A DNA stretch of 64,000 nucleotides from Alloalcanivorax balearicus MACL04. Lineage in GTDB: Bacteria; Pseudomonadota; Gammaproteobacteria; Pseudomonadales; Alcanivoracaceae. The DNA is taken from NCBI RefSeq assembly GCF_025532145.1, contig NZ_ARXS01000001.1:186001-250000 (forward strand). The letters are read 5' to 3'. Both the position numbers and the translations under genes were made by a program. The notes beneath the pieces were generated by a model. It saw only the letters and a list, made by a program, of their open reading frames with translations. It searched no databases and was not told the origin of the DNA. Below are positions 14,620 to 23,317 of this stretch, in pieces (the stretch's first letter is position 1; every line of letters starts with the position of its first letter).

Positions 14620-15768
14620 TCAGGGCATCAGGGCCGGCAGTTCCTTGTTGAGTTTGAGCTTTTCCTTCACCGCTTCACCGGTGAGGGCGTAGCCCAGCAG
14701 TGTGCCGTCGGCGCCACGAAACAGGGCGGTGACATCATTTTCCTGCTGCGCCACTTCCCACTCACCTTCACTATCCGCCGGCGGCGGGCAGACCACCACC
14801 GGACAAGCCGGAGTCTTGATGGTCACCGGCATGACGCCATAGCTCACCGCGGTCTCCTCGCCGGCCAGGGTCTTGGCCAGGGCGCGGGCACTGGCCATCA
14901 GCGGCAGCACATAAGGCAGCACATGGCCTTCCACCTCGGCGCAGTCCCCCAGGGCATAGATGTCCTCGGTGCTGGTGCGCAGGGTGCGGTCGGTGAGGAT
15001 GCCCCGATTGGTGCGCAGACCGGCTTCCTTGGCCATGTCGATGCGCGGACGCAAACCAATGGCGGACAGCACCACCTCGGATTCCACCCGGGTACCGTCG
15101 GACAGTTCGGTGATCAGGGTGCCGTCATCGCCGTGGTGTACCGCCTGGGCCAGGGGGCCAAAGTGGAAACGCACGCCCAATGTCTCAAGTCCCCGGCCCA
15201 CCGCCTCGGAAGCCGCCTGCGGCAATAACAGCGGCAGGCAACGCCCCATCGGTTCCACCAGGGCTACTTCGAAGCCACCGTTGCTCAGATCGTTGGCGAA
15301 TTCACAGCCGATCAGGCCGCCGCCAAGAATCGTCACGCGGCGCTTGCCTTGCAGGGCTTCGCGGAAGCGGCCGTAGTCCATCAGGTCATTGACCGAGAAC
15401 ACCTCGCCCACCGCGTCGCCTTCCAGCGGCGGCGTCCAGGTATCCGCCCCCAGCGCCAGCACCAGTGTGCTGTAATCCAGATGATCGTCCGGCAGCAGCA
15501 CCCGGTGCCCGTCGACGTCGATACCGGCCACATGAACGTGGGTCCGCACCGTGACGTTGAACTGCTCGGCCACCTGTTCCGGCGAGGCCATGGCCAGGTC
15601 GTCGGCGGCTTTTTCCTTGGTGAAACCGGTGGACAGCATCGGCTTGGAATAACTGCGGCCGTCGTCGGCGGTCAGCACCACCAGCGGCGTTTCCTTGTCC
15701 AGCTTGCGGAATTCCTTGACCACGTTGAATCCGGCCAGACCGGATCCGATCACTACGATGGGCTTCAT
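14620..15768 (-). CDS. rubB: Rubredoxin-NAD(+) reductase
   Basis: A 382-residue FAD/NAD(P)H-dependent flavoprotein that passes electrons from NADH to rubredoxin for alkane hydroxylase. The FAD-binding Rossmann motif is VVIGSGLAGFN (about 5-15), the NADH motif is ILGGGLIGCEFAND (about 147-160) and the second FAD contact is TSTEDIYALGDCAEV (about 270-284). The C-terminal rubredoxin-reductase domain contains KTPACPVVVCPPP. It lies downstream of rubredoxin on the same strand (53 bp gap), so rubAB is probably one operon. No alkB is present in this window. Confidence 0.9.
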   Translation of the reverse strand: MKPIVVIGSGLAGFNVVKEFRKLDKETPLVVLTADDGRSYSKPMLSTGFTKEKAADDLAMASPEQVAEQFNVTVRTHVHVAGIDVDGHRVLLPDDHLDYSTLVLALGADTWTPPLEGDAVGEVFSVNDLMDYGRFREALQGKRRVTILGGGLIGCEFANDLSNGGFEVALVEPMGRCLPLLLPQAASEAVGRGLETLGVRFHFGPLAQAVHHGDDGTLITELSDGTRVESEVVLSAIGLRPRIDMAKEAGLRTNRGILTDRTLRTSTEDIYALGDCAEVEGHVLPYVLPLMASARALAKTLAGEETAVSYGVMPVTIKTPACPVVVCPPPADSEGEWEVAQQENDVTALFRGADGTLLGYALTGEAVKEKLKLNKELPALMP

Positions 15769-15821
15769 TGGCGCTCCTTATGTGGTGCCAGGGTGGTGCC
15801 AGGGACGGGAATGGCGGTCGC

Positions 15822-15986
15822 TCAGATTTCCACCATCTCGAAATCATCCTTACCGACGCCACAGTCCGGACATACCCAGTCGTCGGGGATATCTTCCCAC
15901 TTGGTGCCGGGCTCGATGCCCTCCTCGGGGAGCCCTTCCGCTTCGTCGTAAATGAAGCCGCACACCACACATTCCCATTTCTTCAT
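15822..15986 (-). CDS. rubA: Rubredoxin
   Basis: A 54-residue iron-sulfur electron carrier with a single Fe bound by four cysteines, visible as C-V-V-C-G (residues 6-10) and C-P-D-C-G (residues 39-43), the two zinc-ribbon-like knuckles of rubredoxin. The sequence starts [18 protein letters not shown]. Residue spacing and the closing KDDFEMVEI match rubredoxins that serve alkane hydroxylases. It is short but unmistakable. Start ATG at 15986, with GGTATGAC just upstream. It donates electrons received from RubB. Confidence 0.93.
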   Translation of the reverse strand: MKKWECVVCGFIYDEAEGLPEEGIEPGTKWEDIPDDWVCPDCGVGKDDFEMVEI

Positions 15987-16093
15987 GTCATACCTCGTTG
16001 ATCAATATCCCGGACAGCGCCAGGGGCCGGAAACCAGGGGCCCGCTAACGTAGCCACGCCGTCCTGAAAAATCAATGACACCAGCGGATGTCA

Positions 16094-16140
16094 CCATGGC
16101 AGCCGGGCCGATGACCTCGCCATGACCGGCCCTGCCATGG
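16094..16140. repeat. Inverted repeat in the rubA-ubiC gap
   Basis: CCATGGCAG (16094-16102) and CTGCCATGG (16132-16140) are inverted repeats in the 247-bp gap between divergent rubA and ubiC. It could be an operator or a chance palindrome. No good -10/-35 pair is evident. Confidence 0.3.
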
Positions 16141-16233
16141 CCGACGACCCTGCCAGATTCGTGCCGCTCTCTTGCCCCTCGCGCCACCTTGCGCCATAGT
16201 CCACGCCGCCGGTCGAGAGCGGAGTGTCACACT

Positions 16234-16770
16234 ATGCCAAATTCACCTCTGGACGCCGACCCGAAATGGCGCCCACTGGATCGTCTTACCGTACCACCGC
16301 TCATCCGCGACTGGCTCGGTGACCCCGGATCCCTCACCGCCCGCCTGCGCCGCCACGGCACTTTTCACGTCCGCCACAACCGCTCCCTGGTGACGGTCCC
16401 CGTGCCTTTCGAACGCGAGCAGTTGCACCAGAGCGGGCGCCGTATCGCGCTGATCCGGGAAGTCACGCTGATGCTGTGCGACACTCCGGTGGTGGAAGCC
16501 CGCAGCGTCCTGCCGCTGCTCAGTCTGCGCTGGGCCAATCGCAATCTGGCGCATATGGGTGGCCGTTCGCTGGGCAGTGAGTTATACCGTTACCCCGAGG
16601 CACACCGGGATCAGGTGTGGGTCCGTTATGGCCTGTCGCCGGCCGGCCGCGGGCCGTGCTGGGGGCGCCAGACCCGTTTCGTGAAAAGGGGCAGACCGCT
16701 GCTGGTGGCGGAGTACTTTCTGCCCGCGCTCTGGTCCCTGGTGGGGGAAGAACAGGTCGGGGAACAATAG
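16234..16770 (+). CDS. ubiC: Chorismate pyruvate-lyase UbiC
   Basis: A 178-residue enzyme that removes pyruvate from chorismate to give 4-hydroxybenzoate, the first committed step of ubiquinone synthesis. Family features are WRPLDRL near the N-terminus, [18 protein letters not shown], the [20 protein letters not shown] core (with the Arg contacting product) and the closing [11 protein letters not shown] with conserved Glu. The ATG at 16234 has GGAGTG upstream. It is followed 11 bp later by ubiA, an operon order widespread in proteobacteria. Confidence 0.9.
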   Translation: MPNSPLDADPKWRPLDRLTVPPLIRDWLGDPGSLTARLRRHGTFHVRHNRSLVTVPVPFEREQLHQSGRRIALIREVTLMLCDTPVVEARSVLPLLSLRWANRNLAHMGGRSLGSELYRYPEAHRDQVWVRYGLSPAGRGPCWGRQTRFVKRGRPLLVAEYFLPALWSLVGEEQVGEQ

Positions 16771-16781
16771 AAGGAACAACC

Positions 16782-17654
16782 ATGCTGGCTTTCGTGGAAC
16801 ACCGTTATCCCTCGCTGTGGCCCTGGATTCAACTGATGCGCCTGGACCGGCCGATCGGCAGCATGCTGCTGATGTGGCCCACCCTGTGGGCGCTGTGGAT
16901 CGCCGCCGATGGCACGCCGAGCCTGAAGAACATTGTCATCTTCGTGCTCGGGGTGTTCGTGATGCGCGCCGCCGGCTGCGTGATCAATGACTTCGCCGAC
17001 CGCGACTTCGACGGTTCGGTGGAGCGCACCCGGCAACGCCCGCTGGCCACCGGCGCCCTGAGCGCCAAACAGGCCCTGGGGTTGTTCGTGGGCCTGCTGT
17101 TCATCGCCCTGATCCTGGTGTTGTTCCTGAATCGTTTCACCTTCTGGCTGGCGTTCGGCGGACTGGGCCTGGCCATTCTTTATCCGTTCACCAAGCGCTT
17201 CACCAACCTGCCCCAGGTGGTGCTGGGCGCCGCCTTCAGTTGGGCCATTCCCATGGCGTTCGGCGCCGAAACCGCCAGCGTGCCGCCGATCGCCTGGCTG
17301 CTGTTCATCATCAACCTGCTGTGGACGGTGGCCTACGATACCGAGTACGCCATGTGCGACCGCGAGGATGACCTCAAGATCGGGATCAAAAGCACCGCCA
17401 TTCTGTTCGGGGATCTGGACAAGGTGATCATCGGCATTCTCCAGGGTCTGGTGCTGGCCGGGCTGGTGCTGGTGGGGCTGCGCCTGGGCTTCGGCCTGCC
17501 CTGGTATCTGGGCCTGCTGGGCGCCCTCGCCCTGTTCGTTCATCAACAATGGCGCATCCGCTACCGGGAGCGCTGGCCCTGTTTTCACGCCTTTCTTAAC
17601 AACCATTGGGTGGGTGCCTGCGTTTTCGTCGGTCTGTTTCTGCAATATTTGTGA
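16782..17654 (+). CDS. ubiA: 4-hydroxybenzoate octaprenyltransferase UbiA
   Basis: A 290-residue polytopic membrane prenyltransferase that attaches the polyprenyl chain to 4-hydroxybenzoate. Both aspartate-rich motifs are intact: [15 protein letters not shown] (first DxxD, about residues 68-82) and [13 protein letters not shown] (second, about 186-198). N-terminal [21 protein letters not shown] is diagnostic. The ATG at 16782 has AAGGAAC upstream; a longer open frame runs into ubiC but gives no membrane-protein-like sequence. Co-transcribed with ubiC. Confidence 0.95.
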   Translation: MLAFVEHRYPSLWPWIQLMRLDRPIGSMLLMWPTLWALWIAADGTPSLKNIVIFVLGVFVMRAAGCVINDFADRDFDGSVERTRQRPLATGALSAKQALGLFVGLLFIALILVLFLNRFTFWLAFGGLGLAILYPFTKRFTNLPQVVLGAAFSWAIPMAFGAETASVPPIAWLLFIINLLWTVAYDTEYAMCDREDDLKIGIKSTAILFGDLDKVIIGILQGLVLAGLVLVGLRLGFGLPWYLGLLGALALFVHQQWRIRYRERWPCFHAFLNNHWVGACVFVGLFLQYL

Positions 17655-17715
17655 CCCCCCGGAAACGCCGCCGCCTGGCGTAATACCACGATCGGCGGCG
17701 AAAAGGTTGGCAAAT

Positions 17716-17733
17716 CTGTCATCAAGATGTCAT
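17716..17733 (+). promoter_or_regulatory. Pho box upstream of phoB
   Basis: CTGTCATCAAGATGTCAT consists of two near-perfect 7-bp Pho half-sites (CTGTCAT, ATGTCAT) with a 4-bp spacer, 58 bp before the phoB start. It predicts PhoB autoactivation under phosphate limitation. Confidence 0.85.
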
Positions 17734-17790
17734 AAAAAAGCCATCTAATGAGGCTCCCCACATCCGGGCGGGAAAGCGGAAGACCGAACT

Positions 17791-18495
17791 ATGTCAAAAA
17801 ATCGCATCCTCATTGTCGATGACGAGCCGGCCATCCGGGAGATGGTGTCCGTGGCTCTCGAACTGGCCGATTTCGACGTGCTCGAAGCCGAAAGCGCCCA
17901 GCAAGCCCACGAACGCATCGTTGACGAACGGCCGGACCTGGTCTTGCTGGACTGGATGCTGCCCTCGGTGAGCGGTATCGAACTGGCTCGGCGCCTGAAA
18001 CGGGACGACAACACCAGTGAAGTGCCGATCATCATGCTCACCGCCAAAAGTGAGGAAGATAACAAGATCCAGGGATTGGACGTGGGCGCCGACGATTATG
18101 TCACCAAGCCCTTCTCCACCCGCGAACTGATCGCGCGCATCCGCGCGGTATTGCGCCGCTCTTCCGCCGCCGCCGGTGAAAAGGAAATCGACGTCCAGGG
18201 TCTGTGCCTGGACCCGGTCAGCCATCGCATCAGCGCCCAGGGGGTGCCGGTGGACATGGGCCCCACCGAATACCGTCTGCTCGAGTTCTTCATGAGCCAC
18301 CAGGAACGGGCCTATTCCCGCACCCAGTTGCTGGATCAGGTCTGGGGCGCCAATGTGTACGTGGAGGACCGTACCATCGATGTGCACATCCGCCGTCTGC
18401 GCAAAGCCTTGGCGCCTCACGGCTTTGATGGTTTCATTCAGACCGTGCGGGGCACCGGTTATCGCTTTTCGGTAAAATCCGCCCAGGTGTCCTGA
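17791..18495 (+). CDS. phoB: Phosphate regulon response regulator PhoB
   Basis: A 234-residue OmpR-family regulator. The receiver domain has acidic pair D10-D11, phospho-acceptor D54 in VLLDWMLP, conserved Thr in IIMLTAKSEE and Lys in DDYVTKPFS. The C-terminal winged helix (about 135-230) has PTEYRLLEFFMSHQERAYSRTQLLD and the recognition region RTIDVHIRRLRKAL. Phosphorylated PhoB activates Pho-box promoters, here those before phoB itself and pstS. phoR follows after 76 bp. Confidence 0.95.
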   Translation: MSKNRILIVDDEPAIREMVSVALELADFDVLEAESAQQAHERIVDERPDLVLLDWMLPSVSGIELARRLKRDDNTSEVPIIMLTAKSEEDNKIQGLDVGADDYVTKPFSTRELIARIRAVLRRSSAAAGEKEIDVQGLCLDPVSHRISAQGVPVDMGPTEYRLLEFFMSHQERAYSRTQLLDQVWGANVYVEDRTIDVHIRRLRKALAPHGFDGFIQTVRGTGYRFSVKSAQVS

Positions 18496-18571
18496 TACAC
18501 CTCTGATACGGATCGCACCGGCCGAAACGGGCCTCCCCCTCCGCAACGGCCCTGAGAGGAAGCAACGGCCA

Positions 18572-19882
18572 ATGAAAAGCAGTCTGGCCAAGGAAGTAAA
18601 CCGCATCATTGTTCTTATCGCCCTGTCGCTGGTCGCGGCCCTGGCGATACAGAACATCTGGCCGCTGGTGGTGGGTCTGCTCGGTTACATCGTCTGGAGC
18701 ACCCGCCAGCTGTTCGCCCTCTACACCTGGCTGATCCGCGAGGAACACACCGAACCGCCGGACAGCGTGGGGCTGTGGGGTGAGTTCTATACCCGGTTGG
18801 AGCACTTGTTTCAGCAGGAACGGCGTGCTCAGGAGAACCTGCAGGGCATCATCCTGCGCGCCCAGCAATCGGTGAATGCGCTGGAAGACGCGGTGGTGCT
18901 GATCGACAGCCACGGCTACCTGGAATACTGGAACCACGCGGCGCACCGGCTGATGGGGCTGAACGAGGAAAAGGATCTCGGCCAACCGCTCACCAACCTG
19001 ATCCGCCACCCCCGCTTCACCGAATACCTGTCCCGCGGCGACTTTCGTGAACCGCTGGAAATTCCCGGGCCGGTGGACGACAACCGCATCCTGCAATTCC
19101 GCATCACCGAGTTCGGCGTCGGTGATCAGCTGATCCTGGCCCGCGATGTCACCCGGCTGCATCACCTGGAGGAGATGCGCAAGGATTTCGTCGCCAACGT
19201 CAGCCATGAGCTGAAAACACCGCTGACCGTGCTCAAGGGCTATCTGGAGACCCTGCAGGACACCGTACCGGAGGAGCAGGCCCGGTTACGCCGGGCGCTG
19301 TCGCAAATGGCCAGCCAGTCCCAACGCATGGAAGCCCTGGTGCATGACTTGCTGTTGCTGTCGCGGCTGGAAAGCACCAATACCGACAATACCCACCAGG
19401 CGGTGACCGTGCATGGCATGCTCAAGCGCATGCGCGAGAGTGCCCTGGCACTGGCGCCGGACAAGCATCACCAGATCGTTCTGGAAGTACCGGAAACCGC
19501 CCGGCTGGTGGCCAACCCGGCGGAGCTGGAAAGCGCCTTCGGCAACCTGATCACCAATGCGGTGAAGTACACGCCGGAAGGTGGCCATATCCTGATCCGC
19601 TGGTGGCAGGACGACAAAGGCGCCCACTTTTCCGTCTCCGACGACGGCACGGGCATCGACCCGAAACATATTCCGCGCCTGACCGAGCGCTTCTACCGGC
19701 CCGACACCAGCCGGGTGACCCAGACCGGTGGTACCGGTTTGGGGCTGGCCATCGTCAAGCACGTGCTGATCCGTCACGGGGCGAGGCTGGAGATTCGCAG
19801 CGAACTGGGCAAGGGCAGCGTCTTTACCTGCCATTTCCCGCGGGAACGGCTGGTGAGCAAGCCCACCGCGCTGGCGCAATAG
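18572..19882 (+). CDS. phoR: Phosphate regulon sensor histidine kinase PhoR
   Basis: A 436-residue inner-membrane kinase. One or two hydrophobic segments lie at about 10-55, a PAS domain at about 95-200 (NALEDAVVLIDSHGYLEYWN), the dimerisation/H-box with H212 in FVANVSHELKTPLTVLKGYLETL, and an ATPase domain with N-box NLITNAVKYTPEGG, G1 DDGTGIDP and G2 GGTGLGLAIVKH. It senses PstSCAB-PhoU activity rather than phosphate directly. The start follows a GAGAGGAAG ribosome site. Confidence 0.94.
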   Translation: MKSSLAKEVNRIIVLIALSLVAALAIQNIWPLVVGLLGYIVWSTRQLFALYTWLIREEHTEPPDSVGLWGEFYTRLEHLFQQERRAQENLQGIILRAQQSVNALEDAVVLIDSHGYLEYWNHAAHRLMGLNEEKDLGQPLTNLIRHPRFTEYLSRGDFREPLEIPGPVDDNRILQFRITEFGVGDQLILARDVTRLHHLEEMRKDFVANVSHELKTPLTVLKGYLETLQDTVPEEQARLRRALSQMASQSQRMEALVHDLLLLSRLESTNTDNTHQAVTVHGMLKRMRESALALAPDKHHQIVLEVPETARLVANPAELESAFGNLITNAVKYTPEGGHILIRWWQDDKGAHFSVSDDGTGIDPKHIPRLTERFYRPDTSRVTQTGGTGLGLAIVKHVLIRHGARLEIRSELGKGSVFTCHFPRERLVSKPTALAQ

Positions 19883-19915
19883 CGCCCAGGTCAAAGGCAT
19901 TCGCTATTCGTTGCC

Positions 19916-20122
19916 TCAATAATGCGGCGGCGGCGCGTCCTGAATGCGCAGCGCGGCGATCTCCTCGTTCAGTTCCACCACCCGCTCCACCAGACGCTGG
20001 CACACCTTTTCCAGCTCATCCAGGGAACGCTGCTGACCACTGACGATACGGTTCAACTCATTCACCAGATCTTCCTGGTAGGCCAGCTTGGTTTCGATAT
20101 CGAGAAAACGATCGTCGCTCAT
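19916..20122 (-). CDS. slyX: SlyX family protein
   Basis: A 68-residue coiled-coil protein: DIETKLAYQEDLVNELNRIVSGQQ runs into EKVCQRLVERVVELNEEIAAL, with a leucine heptad through most of the length, and ends in the family-typical PPPHY. Function of SlyX is unknown. It converges with phoR, with only 33 bp between stops. Confidence 0.9.
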   Translation of the reverse strand: MSDDRFLDIETKLAYQEDLVNELNRIVSGQQRSLDELEKVCQRLVERVVELNEEIAALRIQDAPPPHY

Positions 20123-20148
20123 GGGTGTCTCCGGTTAGCGGGCGGGCA

Positions 20149-20736
20149 TTATAGCGGCCCATCCACCGCTTCCGTCAGTGCCTGTTCCGCCACCGCCAGC
20201 GGCGACTCGGCCCGCCACCCGAACTGGCCGTCCAGCATCAGATGGCTGAGCCCGTGCACCAGACCCCAGGTCCTCAAGGTAGCGCCTTCCACGCCGGCGG
20301 CCTCTTCATCCACGCCCGACGCCGCGGCCACGGCGGAACGCAGCGCCCGGAAGGAGGCCGCGGCCACCCGTGTCAGTTCTTCATCCCCCTGACGGTTGAG
20401 CGTGGGGCCAAACATCAGACGGAACAGCGCCGGATGCCGCCAGGCGAAACGGAGATAGGCCAGCCCGGCCTCCCGCAGTCCCTGGCCGGGGCCGGCGAGG
20501 TGCACGGCTTCCCCCTGCCCCTCCCGCAAACGCCGGAAGCCTTCCGTCGCCAACGCCGCCAACAGCGCGTTCTTATTGGCGAAATGGCGATAGGTGGCAT
20601 TGGCGGTAACGCCGACCCGGCGCGCCAACTGACGCAGACTGATGTCGCCGTCAGCACGCTCCGCCAGCAACGCAATACCTTCTTCGATCAAGGTTTCACG
20701 CAGATTCCCGTGGTGGTAAGCACTCCCTCTCTCCAT
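20149..20736 (-). CDS. TetR/AcrR family regulator
   Basis: A 195-residue repressor. The N-terminal HTH is LRQLARRVGVTANATYRHFANKNALLAALA (about residues 33-62), followed by a C-terminal all-helical ligand domain of the WHG type, visible as RHPALFRLMF. The ATG at 20736 is the first in frame giving the standard start (MERGSAYHHGNLRETLI). Divergent from the membrane gene at 20821, with palindromic repeats in the gap, so it probably represses both itself and that gene. Confidence 0.85.
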   Translation of the reverse strand: MERGSAYHHGNLRETLIEEGIALLAERADGDISLRQLARRVGVTANATYRHFANKNALLAALATEGFRRLREGQGEAVHLAGPGQGLREAGLAYLRFAWRHPALFRLMFGPTLNRQGDEELTRVAAASFRALRSAVAAASGVDEEAAGVEGATLRTWGLVHGLSHLMLDGQFGWRAESPLAVAEQALTEAVDGPL

Positions 20737-20750
20737 TTCTTCACACCCAA

Positions 20751-20799
20751 TGTTGACACTGTGAACTTTGCCTTTCAGACTAATGTTCACAGCATATAC
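20751..20799. promoter_or_regulatory. Putative TetR operator, two related copies
   Basis: GTTGACACTGTGAAC (about 20752-20766) is a 15-bp near-palindrome, and GTTCACAGCATATAC (about 20785-20799) is a related direct copy. CTGTGAAC and GTTCACAG also form an 8-bp inverted repeat. The sites lie between the divergent TetR gene and the 20821 gene. Confidence 0.5.
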
Positions 20800-20820
20800 T
20801 TTTGCCTGGGAGATGACAGC

Positions 20821-21180
20821 ATGATCACTTTGCACTGGCTTTCGGCCCTGGTGGCTCTGCTTCTTGGCGCCGTGCAGTTGGCGGCCCCCAAGGGCGGCGG
20901 CCGCCACCGGGGCCTGGGCTGGGTCTGGACCCTCGCCATGGCCGCCACTGCCCTGTCGTCGTTCTGGATTCACAGCTTCCTGCCCCTTGTCGGTTCGTTC
21001 GGCCCCATCCATCTGTTGTCGGTGTGGGTCCTGTTCTGTCTGGTGATGGCGGTGGTGGCCGCCCGCCACCGGCGGATCCGCTCGCACCGGAGATTCACCG
21101 TGGGGGCCTATCTGGGCCTGGTGGGCGCCGGTCTCGGCGCCCTGGCCCCCGGCCGGCTGATCAGCGGCTGGCTGTTCTGA
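20821..21180 (+). CDS. DUF2306-like small membrane protein
   Basis: A 119-residue membrane protein with four hydrophobic segments. MITLHWLSALVALLLGAVQL, the PKGGGRHRGLGWVW turn, SSFWIHSFLP and GPIHLLSVWVLFCLVMAVVAARH match the DUF2306 pattern, whose conserved histidines suggest haem or metal ligands in the membrane. Function is unknown. Its ATG directly follows the TetR-type operators, so it is the likely TetR target. Confidence 0.78.
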   Translation: MITLHWLSALVALLLGAVQLAAPKGGGRHRGLGWVWTLAMAATALSSFWIHSFLPLVGSFGPIHLLSVWVLFCLVMAVVAARHRRIRSHRRFTVGAYLGLVGAGLGALAPGRLISGWLF

Positions 21181-21228
21181 TCCATCGGGATATTGCCAGC
21201 TTCCACCAACCCGGCTATGGTTAGCGCC

Positions 21229-21345
21229 GTCTTGGGGGAGTAGTCGCTTGGGCACCCCGCCCTTGACGGTCATCAACATATTTGTGCCTCAATGCGCATG
21301 GTGACCGTGTCCTCGGATTGACGAGACCTGAGACATTGTCTGCAG
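21229..21345 (+). ncRNA. yybP-ykoY manganese riboswitch
   Basis: The 5' element GGGGGAGTAGTCGCTTGGGC, the following GACGGTCATCAACATATTTGTG and the 3' GACGAGACCTGAGACA match the conserved blocks of yybP-ykoY aptamers, which bind Mn2+ between two stacked stems. It lies 165 bp upstream of a GDT1/MneA-type exporter, the classical target. Boundaries are approximate. Confidence 0.78.
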
Positions 21346-21354
21346 ACAGACCGC

Positions 21355-21403
21355 GGGGGCGGGATGAGCGGGCAGTGTCTCTCGTGTTTGTCGTCCCGCC
21401 CCC
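21355..21403 (+). promoter_or_regulatory. Expression-platform hairpin of the manganese riboswitch
   Basis: GGGGGCGGGA (21355-21364) pairs with TCCCGCCCCC (21394-21403) as a perfect 10-bp stem with a 29-nt loop. There is no T-run, so it may work by Rho-dependent or structural switching rather than as an intrinsic terminator. Confidence 0.5.
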
Positions 21404-21509
21404 CTGGAGCCCTACCCATGACCCACCCAGTTTCCCGGGGCGATTCGCGCCTTGAGAACAGGCAGGTCCGTGTCATCCGCCTTGCCCTGTCCACCGGGGA
21501 GGCGCGCTG

Positions 21510-22058
21510 ATGGAAGCCTTTCTGTCCTCCACCCTGCTGGTTACCCTGGGAGAAATCGGCGACAAGACGCAGTTGCTGTCCCTGGCGCTGGTCTGCCGCT
21601 TTCGCAGACCCTGGCCCATTCTCGCCGGCGTCATCATCGCCACACTGATCAATCACGGGCTGTCGGTCTGGTTCGGCGACTGGCTCAGCGCTCATATCCC
21701 GGAGCAGTGGCTGCGCTGGATCCTTGGTCTGAGCTTTATTGGTCTGGGCCTGTGGATGCTGATCCCGGACAAGGACGAGGAGGTCAACACAGATCCCCGT
21801 TTTGGTCCCTTCCTTACCGCTCTGGTGTTGTTCTTCATCGCCGAGATCGGCGACAAGACACAACTGGCCACGGTGGCCCTGGCGGTGCGCTTTCAGGAAT
21901 TCTGGCCCGTGCTGTTGGGCAGCACTGCCGGTATGATCGCCGCCAACCTGCCGGTGATCTGGGTCGCTCACCGCCTCGCCGGCGCACGATTGGAACGCTG
22001 GGCCCACCGCATCAGCGCAGCGCTGTTCATCGTTTTCGGAATCTGGGCGCTGGTGTAA
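21510..22058 (+). CDS. GDT1/TMEM165 (UPF0016) manganese exporter
   Basis: A 182-residue six-helix inner-membrane protein of the UPF0016 family, with two homologous halves. Each carries the cation-site motif E-x-G-D-K-T: LGEIGDKTQLLSLAL (about 12-26) and IAEIGDKTQLATVAL (about 110-124). Family members export Mn2+ (MneA in Vibrio, PAM71 in plants). GGGGAGG precedes the ATG. Control by the yybP-ykoY riboswitch supports manganese as substrate. Confidence 0.9.
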   Translation: MEAFLSSTLLVTLGEIGDKTQLLSLALVCRFRRPWPILAGVIIATLINHGLSVWFGDWLSAHIPEQWLRWILGLSFIGLGLWMLIPDKDEEVNTDPRFGPFLTALVLFFIAEIGDKTQLATVALAVRFQEFWPVLLGSTAGMIAANLPVIWVAHRLAGARLERWAHRISAALFIVFGIWALV

Positions 22059-22077
22059 CCCCTTTGCTGGAGTCGTC

Positions 22078-22617
22078 ATGGCACTAAAAGCCACCATCTA
22101 CAAAGCCGAACTCACCGTCTCCGACATGGATCGCGACTATTACGCCACCCATGACCTGACGCTGGCGCTGCACCCTTCGGAAACCGAGTCGCGCATGATG
22201 CTGCGGCTGATGGCGTTCGCCCTGCACGCCCACGAGGATCTGGCCTTCACCCGTGGCATCTCCAGCACCGAGGAGCCGGATTTGTGGCGGCACAATCCGG
22301 ACGGCACCCTGGCGTTGTGGATCGAACTGGGCATGCCGGACGAGAAACGGCTGCGCAAGGCCTGCGGCCTGGCGGAGCAGGTGCTGGTCTATTGCTATGG
22401 TCCGCGCGCGCCGCAGGTGTGGTGGGAGAGCATGGCCAACAAAGTGCGCCGCTTCGACAACCTCGTCGTTCGTCATGTCGCCGCCGACAGCGAAACCGCC
22501 CTGGCCGGACTGGCGCAACGGAGCATGCGCCTGCAGGCCATGATCCAGGACGGGCAGTTGTGGATCGGCGATGACAGCCGCAATGTGGAAGTCGACCGGC
22601 CGCAATGGTATCCCTAG
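22078..22617 (+). CDS. yaeQ: YaeQ family protein
   Basis: A 179-residue protein of the PD-(D/E)XK nuclease-like YaeQ family. It opens MALKATIYKAELTVSDMDR, has DLTLALHPSETESRMMLRL and an FTRGISSTEEPDLW segment, and ends RNVEVDRPQWYP. Biochemical function is not established; E. coli YaeQ was once linked to RfaH compensation. It follows the manganese exporter by 19 bp and might be read from the same mRNA. Confidence 0.9.
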   Translation: MALKATIYKAELTVSDMDRDYYATHDLTLALHPSETESRMMLRLMAFALHAHEDLAFTRGISSTEEPDLWRHNPDGTLALWIELGMPDEKRLRKACGLAEQVLVYCYGPRAPQVWWESMANKVRRFDNLVVRHVAADSETALAGLAQRSMRLQAMIQDGQLWIGDDSRNVEVDRPQWYP

Positions 22618-22650
22618 GCGCCATGCCGAAGAGCAGCTACCATCAATGAC

Positions 22651-22674
22651 AGGCCCGCACGGAGTGGGCCTTTC
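22651..22674 (+). terminator. Weak terminator after yaeQ
   Basis: AGGCCC (22651-22656) pairs with GGGCCT (22666-22671), followed by TTTC. The stem is short and the T-run is poor. Confidence 0.4.
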
Positions 22675-22716
22675 GGATTCGCCATCCAATGCTGGTCTGG
22701 CAAGGAGACATGCCTC

Positions 22717-23277
22717 ATGACATCCGATCCGGCATCCGTATTGCTCTCGCAACTGGCCCGTCACTGGAAGGGGCTGCTGACTCTCGGCATTGTTTTCGTG
22801 GTCCTGGGCACTCTCGGCCTGGGTGCCGTCGGGTTGTTCACCCTGGTCGGCGTGCTGTGGTTCGGGGCCATTCTGATTTTCGGTGGCGTGCTGCAGATCG
22901 CGCAGGCGTTTCGCGCTTCCGGCCTGCCACGCAGTTTGTTGTTTCTGGCCATCGGCCTGCTCTACGCCCTGCTCGGCCTGTACGTGGTGTCGCAGCCGCA
23001 AGCAGCCGCCGGCGCCCTGACTTTACTGATCGCTCTCGCCTTGGTGCTGACCGGCCTGCTGCGTCTGCTGCTGGCCTGGCAGATGAGTCCGGTGGTCTCA
23101 CCCTGGCTGCCGGCTCTGACCGGTGTTCTGGGCCTGGTGCTGGCCGGGATGATCTTCTCCGAATGGCCGGAATCCAGTGCCTGGGTGATCGGATTGTTCA
23201 TCGCCATCGAATTGCTGTTGAACGGCTGGATGCTGATCATGGTGGCGCTGACGGTTCGGCGGCGCGCCAATTCCTGA
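22717..23277 (+). CDS. HdeD-like (DUF308) membrane protein
   Basis: A 186-residue protein with six membrane segments in three repeated pairs. HWKGLLTLGIVFVVLGTLGL, TLVGVLWFGAILIFGGVLQIAQAF and WQMSPVVSPWLPALTGVLGLVLAGM match HdeD, an acid-resistance membrane protein in E. coli. Role here is unknown. GGAGAC lies just upstream of the ATG. It is followed by an unrelated membrane-anchored protein 40 bp downstream. Confidence 0.85.
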   Translation: MTSDPASVLLSQLARHWKGLLTLGIVFVVLGTLGLGAVGLFTLVGVLWFGAILIFGGVLQIAQAFRASGLPRSLLFLAIGLLYALLGLYVVSQPQAAAGALTLLIALALVLTGLLRLLLAWQMSPVVSPWLPALTGVLGLVLAGMIFSEWPESSAWVIGLFIAIELLLNGWMLIMVALTVRRRANS

Positions 23278-23317
23278 CCCTTTTCCGAATCCTTAAATAA
23301 TGGGGGGGAATCCATTC

